Of a stretch of DNA of 64,000 bases, positions 45,814-54,876 are shown piece after piece. The notes beneath the pieces are model-generated. The model was given only the letters and a program-made list of their open reading frames with translations. It made no database searches and was not told where the DNA came from. Source of the DNA: Candidatus Gastranaerophilales bacterium (GTDB taxonomy: Bacteria; Cyanobacteriota; Vampirovibrionia; Gastranaerophilales; Gastranaerophilaceae). How positions within the stretch are numbered: the first letter of the stretch is position 1; every line of letters starts with the position of its first letter. A program made the position numbers and the translations under genes. The stretch is from positions 1 through 64,000 of the forward strand of contig CALVEO010000003.1 in assembly GCA_944326615.1 (NCBI GenBank), written 5' to 3'.

Positions 45814-47079
45814 ATGCTTGATATCAAAATGATTAGAGAATGTCCGGATAAGGTTAATGAACTTTTAAAAAGAAGAAATCCGGAGCTTTCAATAGATGAA
45901 GTTTTAGAAATTGATTCGGAAAGAAGAAAAATACAAACACAGGCTGATGAATTGCGCGCAAAAAGAAAAAATGATTCACAAAAAATCGGGCTAATGAAAA
46001 AAAACGGTGAAAATACCGATGCTGTCCAAGAAGAAGTGAGAAAGCTCGGTGATGATATTAAAGCATTGGAAGAAAAGCTTACTGAACTTGATAATAAACA
46101 GCGTGATATTTTGCTTCATACACCTAATATCCCTGATGAAACAACTCCTATAGGGCTTTCTGAGGATGATAATGTTGAGGTTTACAAGTGGGGTGAGCCG
46201 AGAAAATTTGATTTTGATTTTAAAGCTCACTGGGATTTGTGCGAAGAGAAAGGGCTTGTTGATTTTGAGCGCGGAGTTAAAATTTCTCAGAGCAGATTTA
46301 TATTATACAGAGGTAAAGGCGCAAAACTGGAAAGAGCTATAATAAACTTCTTCCTTGATTATCATACTCAGGAACAGGGATATGAAGAAGTTTTGCCGCC
46401 GTTTATGGCAAATGCTGCAACTATGACCGGTACAGGTCAGCTTCCCAAATTTAAAGAAGACATGTATAAATGTGTTGATGAGGATTTATATTTAATCCCG
46501 ACAGCAGAAGTTCCTGTCACAAATATTTATTCGGGAGAAATTTTGTCAGAAGACGATCTGCCAAAATATATGACAGCTTATACACCTTGTTTCAGACGTG
46601 AATCAGGGTCTGCAGGCAAAGATACAAGGGGGCTGATAAGAGTTCACCAGTTTAATAAAGTTGAGCTTGTCAAACTTTGTACTCCTGAAACCAGCAAAGA
46701 TGAACATGAAAAATTAACAGAAGATGCCGAAAAGATGCTTCAATTGCTCGAACTTCCATATCGCAGAGAAGCTTTATCTACAGGTGATATAGGTTTTTCA
46801 GCTAACAAATGCTGGGATTTAGAGGTTTGGATGCCTTCATACGGAACTTATAAAGAAATTTCAAGCTGTTCAAATTTTGGTGATTATCAGGCAAGACGTG
46901 CGAATATAAGATACCGCGAAAAATCTACAGGAAAAACAAGATTTGTTCATACTATAAATGGTTCAGGACTTGCAGTAGGCAGAACATTTGCCGCTATTGT
47001 TGAAAATTACCAGCAAAAAGACGGAACAATTATTATTCCGGATGTTCTTAGAAAATATACTGGTTTTGATAAAATTTAG
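45814..47079 (+). CDS. serS: Seryl-tRNA synthetase
   Basis: SerRS charges tRNA(Ser). The 421-residue protein begins with [14 protein letters not shown], has the long N-terminal coiled-coil arm (about 30-100) and the class II core: TAEVPVTN, motif 2 [15 protein letters not shown], and motif 3 [17 protein letters not shown]. Length and order are normal. It is monocistronic with its own terminator. Confidence 0.98.
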   Translation: MLDIKMIRECPDKVNELLKRRNPELSIDEVLEIDSERRKIQTQADELRAKRKNDSQKIGLMKKNGENTDAVQEEVRKLGDDIKALEEKLTELDNKQRDILLHTPNIPDETTPIGLSEDDNVEVYKWGEPRKFDFDFKAHWDLCEEKGLVDFERGVKISQSRFILYRGKGAKLERAIINFFLDYHTQEQGYEEVLPPFMANAATMTGTGQLPKFKEDMYKCVDEDLYLIPTAEVPVTNIYSGEILSEDDLPKYMTAYTPCFRRESGSAGKDTRGLIRVHQFNKVELVKLCTPETSKDEHEKLTEDAEKMLQLLELPYRREALSTGDIGFSANKCWDLEVWMPSYGTYKEISSCSNFGDYQARRANIRYREKSTGKTRFVHTINGSGLAVGRTFAAIVENYQQKDGTIIIPDVLRKYTGFDKI

Positions 47080-47084
47080 TAAGT

Positions 47085-47114
47085 AAAAAAAAACTCCCTT
47101 AAGGGAGTTTTTTT
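47085..47114. terminator. Bidirectional terminator after serS
   Basis: A-run, ACTCCCTT-AAGGGAGT palindrome and T-run between two convergent genes. Confidence 0.92.
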
Positions 47115-47520
47115 ATTGCATTTTGTTGAAAATATCTTCATATGTGTCAGCTTCAATCTCTCTCATTTTTGCAGCTTGTTTTTCTGCTGTTTTAGCAGCT
47201 TTTTCAATAAAACCTACAGGTCCTTTAAATAATTTTGTAAATATATTTTCTGTGTAATTTTTAAAGAATTTAAATCCCAAATAATCATCATTGTCTATTG
47301 AATAGACATTTGCCGATAAAGTTTTGCCGTCAGGCATAATCATAAGATTTATATCTACCTTATCATTTTTTGCCTGCTGTTCAACGATTTTATTAAGTTT
47401 TTCTAATTCTGAAGGCTTTTTTATTCTTGCTCTGAGAGTTTTATTAACAACTTCGTTTGAATGAATAGCCATTCCAAAATTTACACTGCCTGGTGTTTGT
47501 GTGTTTAAATTGATTTCCAT
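47113..47520 (-). CDS. Unknown small protein with N-terminal VNFG motif
   Basis: This 135-residue protein starts MEINLNTQTPGSVNFGMAI, another case of a short polar leader and F-G motif. The rest is alpha/beta with a Lys/Ala-rich C-terminal helix (EKAAKTAEKQAAKMREIEA). No membrane segment. The ribosome-binding site is GAGGAG. Function unknown. Confidence 0.75.
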   Translation of the reverse strand: MEINLNTQTPGSVNFGMAIHSNEVVNKTLRARIKKPSELEKLNKIVEQQAKNDKVDINLMIMPDGKTLSANVYSIDNDDYLGFKFFKNYTENIFTKLFKGPVGFIEKAAKTAEKQAAKMREIEADTYEDIFNKMQ

Positions 47521-47572
47521 GTTTTTCTCCTCTAATTAGTCATGTTGCTTTAAAATACGTGATAAATTTTTT

Positions 47573-47601
47573 TTGCTATCTATATGTTTTTATGCTATAT
47601 A
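47573..47601 (+). promoter_or_regulatory. Promoter of the 192-residue membrane protein
   Basis: TTGCTA and TATATA separated by 17 nt, with TG just before the -10 (TGCTATATA). The ATG starts 7 nt after the -10. Confidence 0.5.
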
Positions 47602-47608
47602 GTTTAAC

Positions 47609-48187
47609 ATGGACAACTTTAATCCAAATAAATGTTATATAGAAAAAGCATCTAATAATGTAGAAGACGCCCAAAACGTCCAAAACTGGACTAATATAAC
47701 TTATAATTTTCAATGGATTTCATCTTTGGCATACACTATTATAATTATCTACCTTTTTTTTATTTCAAAAGATTATTTTAAATCAACAGTTGGTGGTGAT
47801 GGATTGAGGTATTTTTTATTGTATTTTTTAGGTTTGCCAAATTTAAAAATTTTTCTTAATACTTTTTTTGCTCCAAAGTTACGGATTGATTATCATAATG
47901 GTTTATTGTCTGTGAATAATAAAAATTTTTCAATAGAACGTGCACAACAAATTACTATTGTAGAAATTTGTCCTTACCATTATACATGGAGGTGGGGGCG
48001 CACTCCTGCTTTTAATTTGTCTGGATACAAAAAATCTGTTATTACAATAAATACGGCATACGGGGATGTAAGTTTTTATGTATGTTCCAAAAAAGCTGTG
48101 AAAATGTTGTGTTCTTTTTTTGATAAATTTAAAAAAGATTATTCAAATGTTTATGATGAACGTATGTTATGGTTCACCTTTTATTAA
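47609..48187 (+). CDS. Unknown membrane protein
   Basis: This 192-residue protein has two membrane segments (about 37-52 and 65-85) and a C-terminal soluble part (LRIDYHNGLLSVNNKNFSI...) that looks beta-rich, similar in style to PH-like membrane-associated domains. No named family recognised. It starts at ATG 47609 right behind its promoter. Confidence 0.65.
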   Translation: MDNFNPNKCYIEKASNNVEDAQNVQNWTNITYNFQWISSLAYTIIIIYLFFISKDYFKSTVGGDGLRYFLLYFLGLPNLKIFLNTFFAPKLRIDYHNGLLSVNNKNFSIERAQQITIVEICPYHYTWRWGRTPAFNLSGYKKSVITINTAYGDVSFYVCSKKAVKMLCSFFDKFKKDYSNVYDERMLWFTFY

Positions 48188-48256
48188 AAGTTTTTACAAA
48201 ATTTTTAAATTTTTATATTTTGTGGAATAATATGATTAAGAATAATGGGAGTATAA

Positions 48257-50542
48257 ATGAGCGAATTTCCGTTTGAGCTGGATGATTTTCAAAAAGAAGC
48301 CTGTCAATATATTGATGATGGTAAAAGTGTTGTTGTGTGTGCACCTACAGGTGCCGGAAAAACTGTTATTGCAGAGCATGCAATTTATCGTGCCTTAAAT
48401 GAAGGTACAAGAATATTTTATACAACTCCTTTAAAAGCGCTTTCAAATCAAAAATATTATGATTTTGGGGAAAAGTATGGTAATGATAAGGTCGGTCTTT
48501 TAACAGGAGATACTTCAATTAATCGTAATGCGCAAATTGTCGTTATGACAACGGAAGTTTTTAGAAATATGCTTTACGGCACAAATTTTGGTTCTGTAAA
48601 AGATAATTTAAAAGATGTAAAATATGTTGTTTTGGATGAAGTGCATTATATGAATGATGAGCAAAGGGGCACTGTCTGGGAGGAAAGCATTATATACTGC
48701 CCGACAAATATTCAGATTATTGCGCTTTCAGCTACTGTTGCTAATGCTCAGGAGCTTACTGACTGGATTAATACTGTTCATTCAAAGACAGAGCTTGTTA
48801 ATACTGATTTCAGACCTGTTCCGTTAAGATTTTATTACTTTGACAGTTCACAGCCGACAAAGCTTTTGCCGCTCTTGACTCCAAGCGGTCAGCTAAATAA
48901 AAAAATCAAACCTGAAAAGCGCGTATTCGGCCGTAAACTTCAAAATAAAAAATCTTATGTAAAAGAAATTATAAGAAATTTACAGGAAAATGATATGCTT
49001 CCTGCAATATATTTTACTTTTTCCCGTAAAAAGTGTGATGAACAAATGGAAAAATGTGCGTCTTTAGAACTGGTTACAAAAGGCGTGCGTGCACAAATTC
49101 AGCAGTTTATAGATGAATATATAGCAGAAAACCCTCATCTTTATAATAATAAACATATTGAATATCTGCTTTGCGGTGTAGCTTCTCATCATGCCGGGCT
49201 TTTGCCTGCATGGAAAAATCTGGTTGAGAAACTTTTTCAAAAAGGGCTTATAAAAGTTGTATTTGCGACAGAAACACTTGCTGCCGGAATAAATATGCCT
49301 GCCCGCTCAACAATTATTAGTTCGACAAGCAAGCGCACTGACAGCGGTCATAGAATGCTTACTGCAAGTGAATTTTTACAGATGTCGGGTCGTGCAGGAA
49401 GACGTGGAATGGATGAAGTGGGATATGTTACAATTGTCGGAACACAATTCCAGTCACCCGAAGAAGTTGCAGAACTTGTCTTGAGCGATGCAAATCCTCT
49501 GGAAAGCCGTTTCTCTCCGAGCTATTCAATGGTTTTAAATCTTTTACAGAGATTTTCTCTTGATGAAGCTAAAGAGCTTATTTTGAAAAGTTTTGGCTAT
49601 TTCTCTTCTGGTACAAGACTTCAGCCTCTTTTGAAATCAAAAGAACATTTAGAAAGTGAAATTAAATCACGTGAATTTGTTTGTCCGTATAAATTATGTG
49701 ATGAAAAACTTCATGAATATGACAAGATAAGACATATTTATGTTCAAAACAGGCAGACTTATAAAAAAATATGCAAGCAGGAACATTCTAAAAACAGGCC
49801 GTTGTCGCCTGAAGCCGTAAAATTCGGCAGAGAAACAAAAGCAATGCTTGAAAATATGCATTCTTTTAAATGCGATACATGCAAGCTTTATAAAAAACAT
49901 TCTAAAAACATTGAAGTTCTTGCTCGTTTTTCTGTACGAATGAACAAAATCGATAAAGAAATTGAAAAACAGAGAGATATATTTTGGAATAAATTCTTAG
50001 CACATAGAAGCGTGTTAATTGATATGGGATACCTGAGAGATGATTATCCGACCGAACAGGGTATAACGACTTCACAAATACGCTCAGAAAACGAATTATT
50101 TATTGCGGAGATAATATTTTCTCATATACTTGAAAATTTGACTCCTTCGCAGCTTGCATCTGTAACATGTGCAATTACTACAGAAGATCTGCGTATTGAT
50201 ATTCCTTATCTGCCTGTATCTCAGCCTGTTAGAAAAACTTTGAATTTGATAAGAAATATAAGACGCAAAGTTGAAAAAGTCCAAAATCGTTACTCTGTAG
50301 AAGCACCTATGTATATTAACCCTTATTTTAGTCCGCTGATTGAATTATGGGTTGATGGAGCCGAATGGGAAACGATTACAGAGCAGATAGATATGGGTGA
50401 GGGCGATATTGTTCGTTCATTTAAACGCGTTGTTGATGTTTTAAGACAATTCACCACAATTGATAATGTTCCTGAATCTCTTGTATTTACTGCACGTGAA
50501 GCTATTGATAAAATTCAGCGTGAACCTGTAAATATTGATTAG
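48257..50542 (+). CDS. Ski2-like DExH-box RNA helicase
   Basis: This 761-residue superfamily 2 helicase has APTGAGKT (motif I, 33-40), TTPLKALSNQ (Ia), LDEVHYMND (DExH box, motif II), SAT (III), the Ski2-type ASHHAGLLPAWK, FATETLAAGINMPA and QMSGRAGRRGMD (VI). A C-terminal part of about 300 residues has a cysteine cluster (CPYKLCDEK, CDTCKLYKKH). Such proteins act in RNA processing or decay. The cyanobacterial type is similar, but exact targets are unknown. The start has GGGAG upstream. Confidence 0.9.
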   Translation: MSEFPFELDDFQKEACQYIDDGKSVVVCAPTGAGKTVIAEHAIYRALNEGTRIFYTTPLKALSNQKYYDFGEKYGNDKVGLLTGDTSINRNAQIVVMTTEVFRNMLYGTNFGSVKDNLKDVKYVVLDEVHYMNDEQRGTVWEESIIYCPTNIQIIALSATVANAQELTDWINTVHSKTELVNTDFRPVPLRFYYFDSSQPTKLLPLLTPSGQLNKKIKPEKRVFGRKLQNKKSYVKEIIRNLQENDMLPAIYFTFSRKKCDEQMEKCASLELVTKGVRAQIQQFIDEYIAENPHLYNNKHIEYLLCGVASHHAGLLPAWKNLVEKLFQKGLIKVVFATETLAAGINMPARSTIISSTSKRTDSGHRMLTASEFLQMSGRAGRRGMDEVGYVTIVGTQFQSPEEVAELVLSDANPLESRFSPSYSMVLNLLQRFSLDEAKELILKSFGYFSSGTRLQPLLKSKEHLESEIKSREFVCPYKLCDEKLHEYDKIRHIYVQNRQTYKKICKQEHSKNRPLSPEAVKFGRETKAMLENMHSFKCDTCKLYKKHSKNIEVLARFSVRMNKIDKEIEKQRDIFWNKFLAHRSVLIDMGYLRDDYPTEQGITTSQIRSENELFIAEIIFSHILENLTPSQLASVTCAITTEDLRIDIPYLPVSQPVRKTLNLIRNIRRKVEKVQNRYSVEAPMYINPYFSPLIELWVDGAEWETITEQIDMGEGDIVRSFKRVVDVLRQFTTIDNVPESLVFTAREAIDKIQREPVNID

Positions 50543-50586
50543 AATTTTTATTAATAAGTGTAATTTTACCTATATTAAGTTTTGTA

Positions 50587-50609
50587 AATCCCTTGAGTGA
50601 TAAGGGATT
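50587..50609 (+). terminator. Weak terminator-like hairpin after the helicase gene
   Basis: AATCCCTT and AAGGGATT pair around a 7-nt loop 45 nt after the stop. There is no T tract, so termination is doubtful. Confidence 0.4.
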
Positions 50610-50636
50610 GAAGTATTTGTTAAAATATGTTACAAT
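50608..50636 (+). promoter_or_regulatory. Promoter of the phosphodiester glycosidase leader
   Basis: TTGAAG and TACAAT separated by 17 nt. The predicted start is near 50643, about 155 nt before the ATG. Confidence 0.55.
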
Positions 50637-50642
50637 AGTAGT

Positions 50643-50798
50643 AGGAAGATCCTGAAAATGGTAAACTCTAAGAGAAAATAGAAAAAAATATACTGAAATT
50701 TTCAAACAGGGCAAAATCAGGTTTCCGATGAGTGTTATTCCCCGCCCCACTCTTAAATCAAAAAGGTATCCGGTTACTCAAGCCTTAGAGGTGATTTT
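50643..50798 (+). promoter_or_regulatory. Long structured 5' leader, possible riboswitch
   Basis: Most genes in this window have no or short leaders, but this one is about 155 nt. Possible pairings include CCTGA with TCAGG, CTC-TAA-GAG, TGAAA-TT-TTCA, and GAGTG with CACTC around TTATTCCCCGCCC. AAGG with CCTT encloses TATCCGGTTACTCAAG close to the ribosome-binding site AGAGGTG. The TTCCCCG and TCCGG parts only distantly recall the c-di-AMP riboswitch. I cannot assign a class. Confidence 0.4.
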
Positions 50799-52058
50799 AT
50801 GGATACGTTGATTTATAATGCAGAAAATTACGAGCTGAAAAAATTAGCAGAAATAGCTGTTAATGTTTCAATAATTGGGGTTTTAAGTTTGTGTCAGGTG
50901 CTGATGCCAATTCACGCAAGCAATATAAAAGTTGCTCAGGTTACAGCACCTGACTTTGATACAGGTCAGTTAAAAGCAAGAATTCTTAATGAAATTTCTC
51001 CAGAAGTGCGGCAGAAAAATTTTGATAAAATGATAAAAGATAAATACCCTAAAGCGCTTATAACTGATGTAACCAGCGGGGTAAAGCACATTAAACTTAC
51101 AAAATATTACAGCGGGAGACCAGTAAGAATAAATGTTGTAGAAGCTGATTTAAAACTTGCAGATGATTTTGAGTTAACTCCCGCGCTCTCATCAGACACT
51201 ACACTTAAAAGTAGAAGAACAATTTCAACAATAGCAAAAAATAGTAATGCAATAATTGCTTTAAACGGTACATATTTTAAGCCTCAAACAGGCGTTCCGC
51301 TCGGAACTTTAATGATTAATGAAAAAATGTACACAGGCCCTGTATATGACAGGGTCGCTCTTGGAATTTTTGATGATGGTTTTGATGTTGCAAGAATAAG
51401 CCTTGATGCATCTGTAAAAGGAAGCGGTAAGACAATTAAAGTTGATAATATTAACCAGCCTAGAATGCTTTCGACTCATGTTCTTATTTATACTCCTGAA
51501 TGGGGAAAATATTCACCTGCAGCTCCTAAATACGGTGTAGGATTACAGGTTTCAGACGGCAAAATTACAAAAGCATCTGCTAACATTGTTGAAATTCCTG
51601 AAAACGGTTATGTAATTTCTGGTCCGAAAAGCATGTTATATGGTTTGCTTGATAAAAAAGATGTTAAGCTTGATATAAGTACAAAACCTGAATGGAAAGG
51701 TGTTAAGCATATTATAAGCGGCGGTCCTTATCTTGTTAAAGACGGTGAAGTTTTTGTTGATATGACAGCGCAAAAACTTCAGGCAATAGGCGGCCGTAAT
51801 CCAAGGAGTGCTATCGGTTACACTTCAAATAACAACATTATCCTTGTCGCTGTTGACGGACGTGAAGGAAGCTCTATTGGTATGACATTAATGGAACTTG
51901 CAAACTTTATGCAGTCAATCGGGTGTGTCGGATCAATTAATCTTGACGGAGGCGGTTCAACAGTTATGTATGTGAACGGAAAAGTCGTAAACAAACCTCA
52001 AATGTCAGGCGGTATCCCTCTTTCTAATGCAATAGTTTTATCTAAAACAGACTCATAA
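50799..52058 (+). CDS. Exported phosphodiester glycosidase-family protein (NAGPA/DUF2233)
   Basis: This 419-residue protein has a hydrophobic segment at about 20-38 (signal or anchor) and the phosphodiester glycosidase domain. The family motifs are ALNGTYFKPQTGVPLG, VALGIFDDG, GGPYLVKDG, and near the C-terminus NPRSAIGYTSNN, VAVDGREGSS and INLDGGGSTVMYVNG. These proteins act on sugar phosphodiesters, and bacterial ones are thought to act in the envelope. The long leader suggests regulation at the RNA level. Confidence 0.9.
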   Translation: MDTLIYNAENYELKKLAEIAVNVSIIGVLSLCQVLMPIHASNIKVAQVTAPDFDTGQLKARILNEISPEVRQKNFDKMIKDKYPKALITDVTSGVKHIKLTKYYSGRPVRINVVEADLKLADDFELTPALSSDTTLKSRRTISTIAKNSNAIIALNGTYFKPQTGVPLGTLMINEKMYTGPVYDRVALGIFDDGFDVARISLDASVKGSGKTIKVDNINQPRMLSTHVLIYTPEWGKYSPAAPKYGVGLQVSDGKITKASANIVEIPENGYVISGPKSMLYGLLDKKDVKLDISTKPEWKGVKHIISGGPYLVKDGEVFVDMTAQKLQAIGGRNPRSAIGYTSNNNIILVAVDGREGSSIGMTLMELANFMQSIGCVGSINLDGGGSTVMYVNGKVVNKPQMSGGIPLSNAIVLSKTDS

Positions 52059-52092
52059 ACTTCTTCTCATAATCTTTTCATGTATTGCACGT

Positions 52093-52118
52093 AACCCGCA
52101 ATGGCGGGTTTTCTTTTA
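52093..52118 (+). terminator. Terminator after the phosphodiester glycosidase gene
   Basis: AACCCGC and GCGGGTT pair around AATG and run into TTCTTTTA. Confidence 0.85.
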
Positions 52119-52523
52119 TCTGCTTATATTCTGGTCAATAATATCTGAAACCCATGGAATATAGCTGTATTTCCCGATAAATGAAGTTATTGCAAGATAA
52201 ATTAAGAACAGATAAATTAAAGCTTGTATCAGTGAGTAATCGAAAATTAGCGGCATATTGAGCCAGAATGTAATCTGTGCTACAATTTGATTGATTACGG
52301 GAATAAAGCTTAAAAGATTTGAAAGCCAGCCTATAAGTATTGAAAGCAAGGCAAAACCCAATGAAATAAATATTGATTGGAATATGTGATACTGCAGAAA
52401 GGGTTTAAGTCTTGCTTTTGTAAATAAACCGATTATCAGCCATATAAACCCTACCATACCCATTGTAAGATATGTTAAAGCCGCAACAATTCTTTCTATC
52501 ATAAAAGGGGCATCTTCACGCAT
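52116..52523 (-). CDS. Tic20-like membrane protein
   Basis: This 135-residue protein has about four hydrophobic segments. ERIVAALTYL near the start and FLQYHIFQSIFISLGFALL after the first pair of helices resemble the Tic20/Ycf60 family of Cyanobacteria. A DUF4870-type protein is the alternative. It lies 1 nt after the TPR gene and is probably co-transcribed. Confidence 0.6.
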   Translation of the reverse strand: MREDAPFMIERIVAALTYLTMGMVGFIWLIIGLFTKARLKPFLQYHIFQSIFISLGFALLSILIGWLSNLLSFIPVINQIVAQITFWLNMPLIFDYSLIQALIYLFLIYLAITSFIGKYSYIPWVSDIIDQNISR

Positions 52524-52524
52524 T

Positions 52525-53586
52525 TTATACTTGCTCTCCGCTGCGTTTTTTATCTATATATTCATCAAGCACCTGAGTATAAACAAGTCTGTACTCATCA
52601 TTTTCAGGAGCAATATTAATAGAAGCCCTGTATGAAGCTATTGCCTGCTCTATTTCTCCGTTCAAATAGTGGGCATTACCGAGAAGCATGTAAGTTTGAG
52701 CGCTGTTAGGCTTAATACGGAGAGATTCTTTATACAAATCCATAGCTTTATCAAGATGATTAAAGTTTGTATAAAGGTTTGCAAGAAGTATCTGAGCGTC
52801 TATTTCTTTTGGTTTAATTTGTTCAGCTCTCTTGTACATTTCAACAGCCATATCGTATTCGCCAAATTCCGAAAGCGCAATAGCATAACAAATGTAAGCC
52901 TTATAATTATCGCCTTCCATCTGTAGAGCTTTTTCAAAGTAATTATAAGCTTTTTCGCGTTCTCTCATCAGTGTAAGTGTGTTGCCTATGCAAATACAAA
53001 CGATTTTGTTATCAGGATTAAGCACAAACACTTTTTTATAAAGTTCAAGTGCTGTTTCATAATCAAAGAGTTTAAAGCAGACATTACCCATATCAACAAG
53101 TGCTGTAATGTTTTCCGGATCAAGTGAAAGAGCTTTTTCATAGTATGCTTTTGATTCTACATAATCTTCATTATCCTGATATAAAAGTGCTATGGCATTA
53201 TAAATTTCCGGATTTGTAGAATTCAAGTCAATTGCTCTGTTGTAATAGAAAAGAGCTTTAGGAAAGTTTTTCCATTCCGCAAAAACATTCCCCATGTTAT
53301 AATAAATCAGGAAGTTTTTAGGGTTAACTGTTAATGCGCGGTTGTAGTATGAAAGAGATTTTCTGAAATCTTTTTCATAAAACCACATTGTTCCCATACC
53401 GACAAGAGCCTGTACATCATCTGGTTTTATTGCAAGAAGGCTGTCCAGAACTGACATTACTTTGTCGTAATCCTCTAACTGCAAATAAAGTTCTGATAAT
53501 CTGTGGTAATTATCTATATTCTGCGGGTCTTTAGCCATTGCTAAGACTAATTCATTAATTTTTTTATCTATCTCTTCTCTGTTCAT
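52525..53586 (-). CDS. TPR-repeat protein
   Basis: This 353-residue soluble protein is a continuous array of about nine TPR units. Examples are NFLIYYNMGNVFAEWKNFPK, PEIYNAIALLYQDNEDYVES and AQTYMLLGNAHYLNGEIEQA. There is no signal peptide, so it is a cytoplasmic interaction scaffold. It is followed by the Tic20-like gene. Confidence 0.93.
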   Translation of the reverse strand: MNREEIDKKINELVLAMAKDPQNIDNYHRLSELYLQLEDYDKVMSVLDSLLAIKPDDVQALVGMGTMWFYEKDFRKSLSYYNRALTVNPKNFLIYYNMGNVFAEWKNFPKALFYYNRAIDLNSTNPEIYNAIALLYQDNEDYVESKAYYEKALSLDPENITALVDMGNVCFKLFDYETALELYKKVFVLNPDNKIVCICIGNTLTLMREREKAYNYFEKALQMEGDNYKAYICYAIALSEFGEYDMAVEMYKRAEQIKPKEIDAQILLANLYTNFNHLDKAMDLYKESLRIKPNSAQTYMLLGNAHYLNGEIEQAIASYRASINIAPENDEYRLVYTQVLDEYIDKKRSGEQV

Positions 53587-53650
53587 AATACTTTTATTCT
53601 ACACGATTTTTAATATTTTGCAATAGTATTTAGAATTGTAACAGCTTTAT

Positions 53651-54043
53651 TTAATACTGTTTGTAATCTTCAGATAATTTTTTCCATTCGTCTTCCGGAA
53701 TGCTGAATGCGTTGCTCCAGAATTTTTCAATTGCATACATTTCGCGTTCTTCTTTATGTAAAATATGGACGACAACATCGCCGTAATCAAGTAAATTCCA
53801 GCGATTTTTTGCATCATTTTCCATTCTGGAAGGGGAGCGTGAAAAAAGCTCTTTAATTCTGTCTTTTGTGTTATTCATCAATGCTTTAACCTGCGGAGTT
53901 GAATCGCCTGTTACAATTACAAAGTAATCTGCAAGTGATGAAACATTGCTTATATTTAAAATAGTAATATCTTTCCCGAGTTTTTCATCAAGTGTGCGTG
54001 CAATAACGCATGCTAATTTTTTTGAATCAAGTTCGTCTGTCAT
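53651..54043 (-). CDS. rsfS: Ribosome silencing factor
   Basis: RsfS binds ribosomal protein uL14 and blocks subunit joining in poor conditions. The 130-residue protein shows ADYFVIVTGDSTPQVKAL, then WNLLDYGDVVVHILHKEERE, the conserved core. The start has GAGGAAAATTTT upstream. It stands alone, with no nadD next to it. Confidence 0.93.
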   Translation of the reverse strand: MTDELDSKKLACVIARTLDEKLGKDITILNISNVSSLADYFVIVTGDSTPQVKALMNNTKDRIKELFSRSPSRMENDAKNRWNLLDYGDVVVHILHKEEREMYAIEKFWSNAFSIPEDEWKKLSEDYKQY

Positions 54044-54135
54044 AAAATTTTCCTCATTAGTTTTTCTTTAGCATAGCATATAAAACACGTTATGCAAGAA
54101 GTTCTCCTGTCTTCTGAACTTATATTTCCTATAAT

Positions 54136-54312
54136 CCAGCCCCTCTCTCTAACTCTCTGCCCAAAGGGGCAGGAGGAATTGATCATCTAACAAAAAAGTT
54201 CATGCAAGCCTCAGTTGTTGGATGGAACGGCCACGTTCTCCCTCTCCTGTGGAAGAGGGGGAGGGCTTATTAAAAGGCAAACAGATGTCAGAAAGTCCGA
54301 AGGTCAAGCCTG
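54136..54312 (+). repeat. Dispersed intergenic repeat, copy R2
   Basis: This element fills the gap between rsfS and rpiB. It holds TTCATGCAAGCCTCA, GGATGGAACGGCCACG and a CTCC/GGAG hairpin, all shared with 58001-58128. It also has GTCAGAAAGTCCGAAGG, shared with 57783-57805. Its G+C is clearly above the surroundings. No coding frame of note. Confidence 0.6.
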
Positions 54313-54314
54313 TA

Positions 54315-54767
54315 TCAGCAATAAGGATTTCCTACTTCTTCTATTTGGTCAACTCTGCGCTGGTGTCTTCCGCCTTCAAATTCTGATTTTAACCATACAT
54401 CAACTATATCAAGTGCAATGCATTCTCCTGTAATGCGTTCACCAAGACATAAAATATTCGCATTGTTGTGCGCCCTTGAGGCTTTTGCGCTGAATGTATC
54501 TGTACAATGTGCGGCTCTTATCCCTTTAACTTTATTTGCAGCAATCGACATTCCGATTCCGGTTCCACAGATTAAAATACCTCTTTCAGCTTCGCCGCTA
54601 ACAATTTTTTCTGCAGCTTTTCGGGCAATAATTGGATAATCACAGGAATCTTCACTGTATGTTCCTACATCAATATATTCATAGTTATTTTCTTTTAAGT
54701 ATTCTATAATTTTTGCTTTATAATTAAAGCCGCCATGATCTGAGCCTACTACAATTTTCTCTGTCAT
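54315..54767 (-). CDS. rpiB: Ribose-5-phosphate isomerase B
   Basis: RpiB interconverts ribose 5-phosphate and ribulose 5-phosphate. The 150-residue protein shows VGSDHGGFNYK, the active-site ILICGTGIGMSIAANK and AHNNANILCLGER, with the usual length. The ribosome-binding site is AGAGG. Its stop codon lies at the edge of repeat R2. Confidence 0.95.
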   Translation of the reverse strand: MTEKIVVGSDHGGFNYKAKIIEYLKENNYEYIDVGTYSEDSCDYPIIARKAAEKIVSGEAERGILICGTGIGMSIAANKVKGIRAAHCTDTFSAKASRAHNNANILCLGERITGECIALDIVDVWLKSEFEGGRHQRRVDQIEEVGNPYC

Positions 54768-54829
54768 ATATAACCTCTTTTGTTATATATTATATAATTT
54801 AATTCTTCAATTTCAATATTGCGTTTAAT

Positions 54830-54862
54830 AATAAAATACAGGGATGTTATTTTTCCCTGCAT
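54830..54862 (-). terminator. Terminator of the 414-residue protein gene
   Basis: CAGGGA and TCCCTG arms; on the minus strand a TATTTTATTATT tail follows. Confidence 0.7.
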
Positions 54863-54876
54863 TTCTGTTTTCGGAA

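Noticed and set aside
50643-50798. Direct assignment of the leader as a c-di-AMP, TPP, GEMM or SAM riboswitch
   Set aside because: Only short fragments look alike; the invariant core blocks of these classes are missing or in the wrong order. Reported as unassigned.
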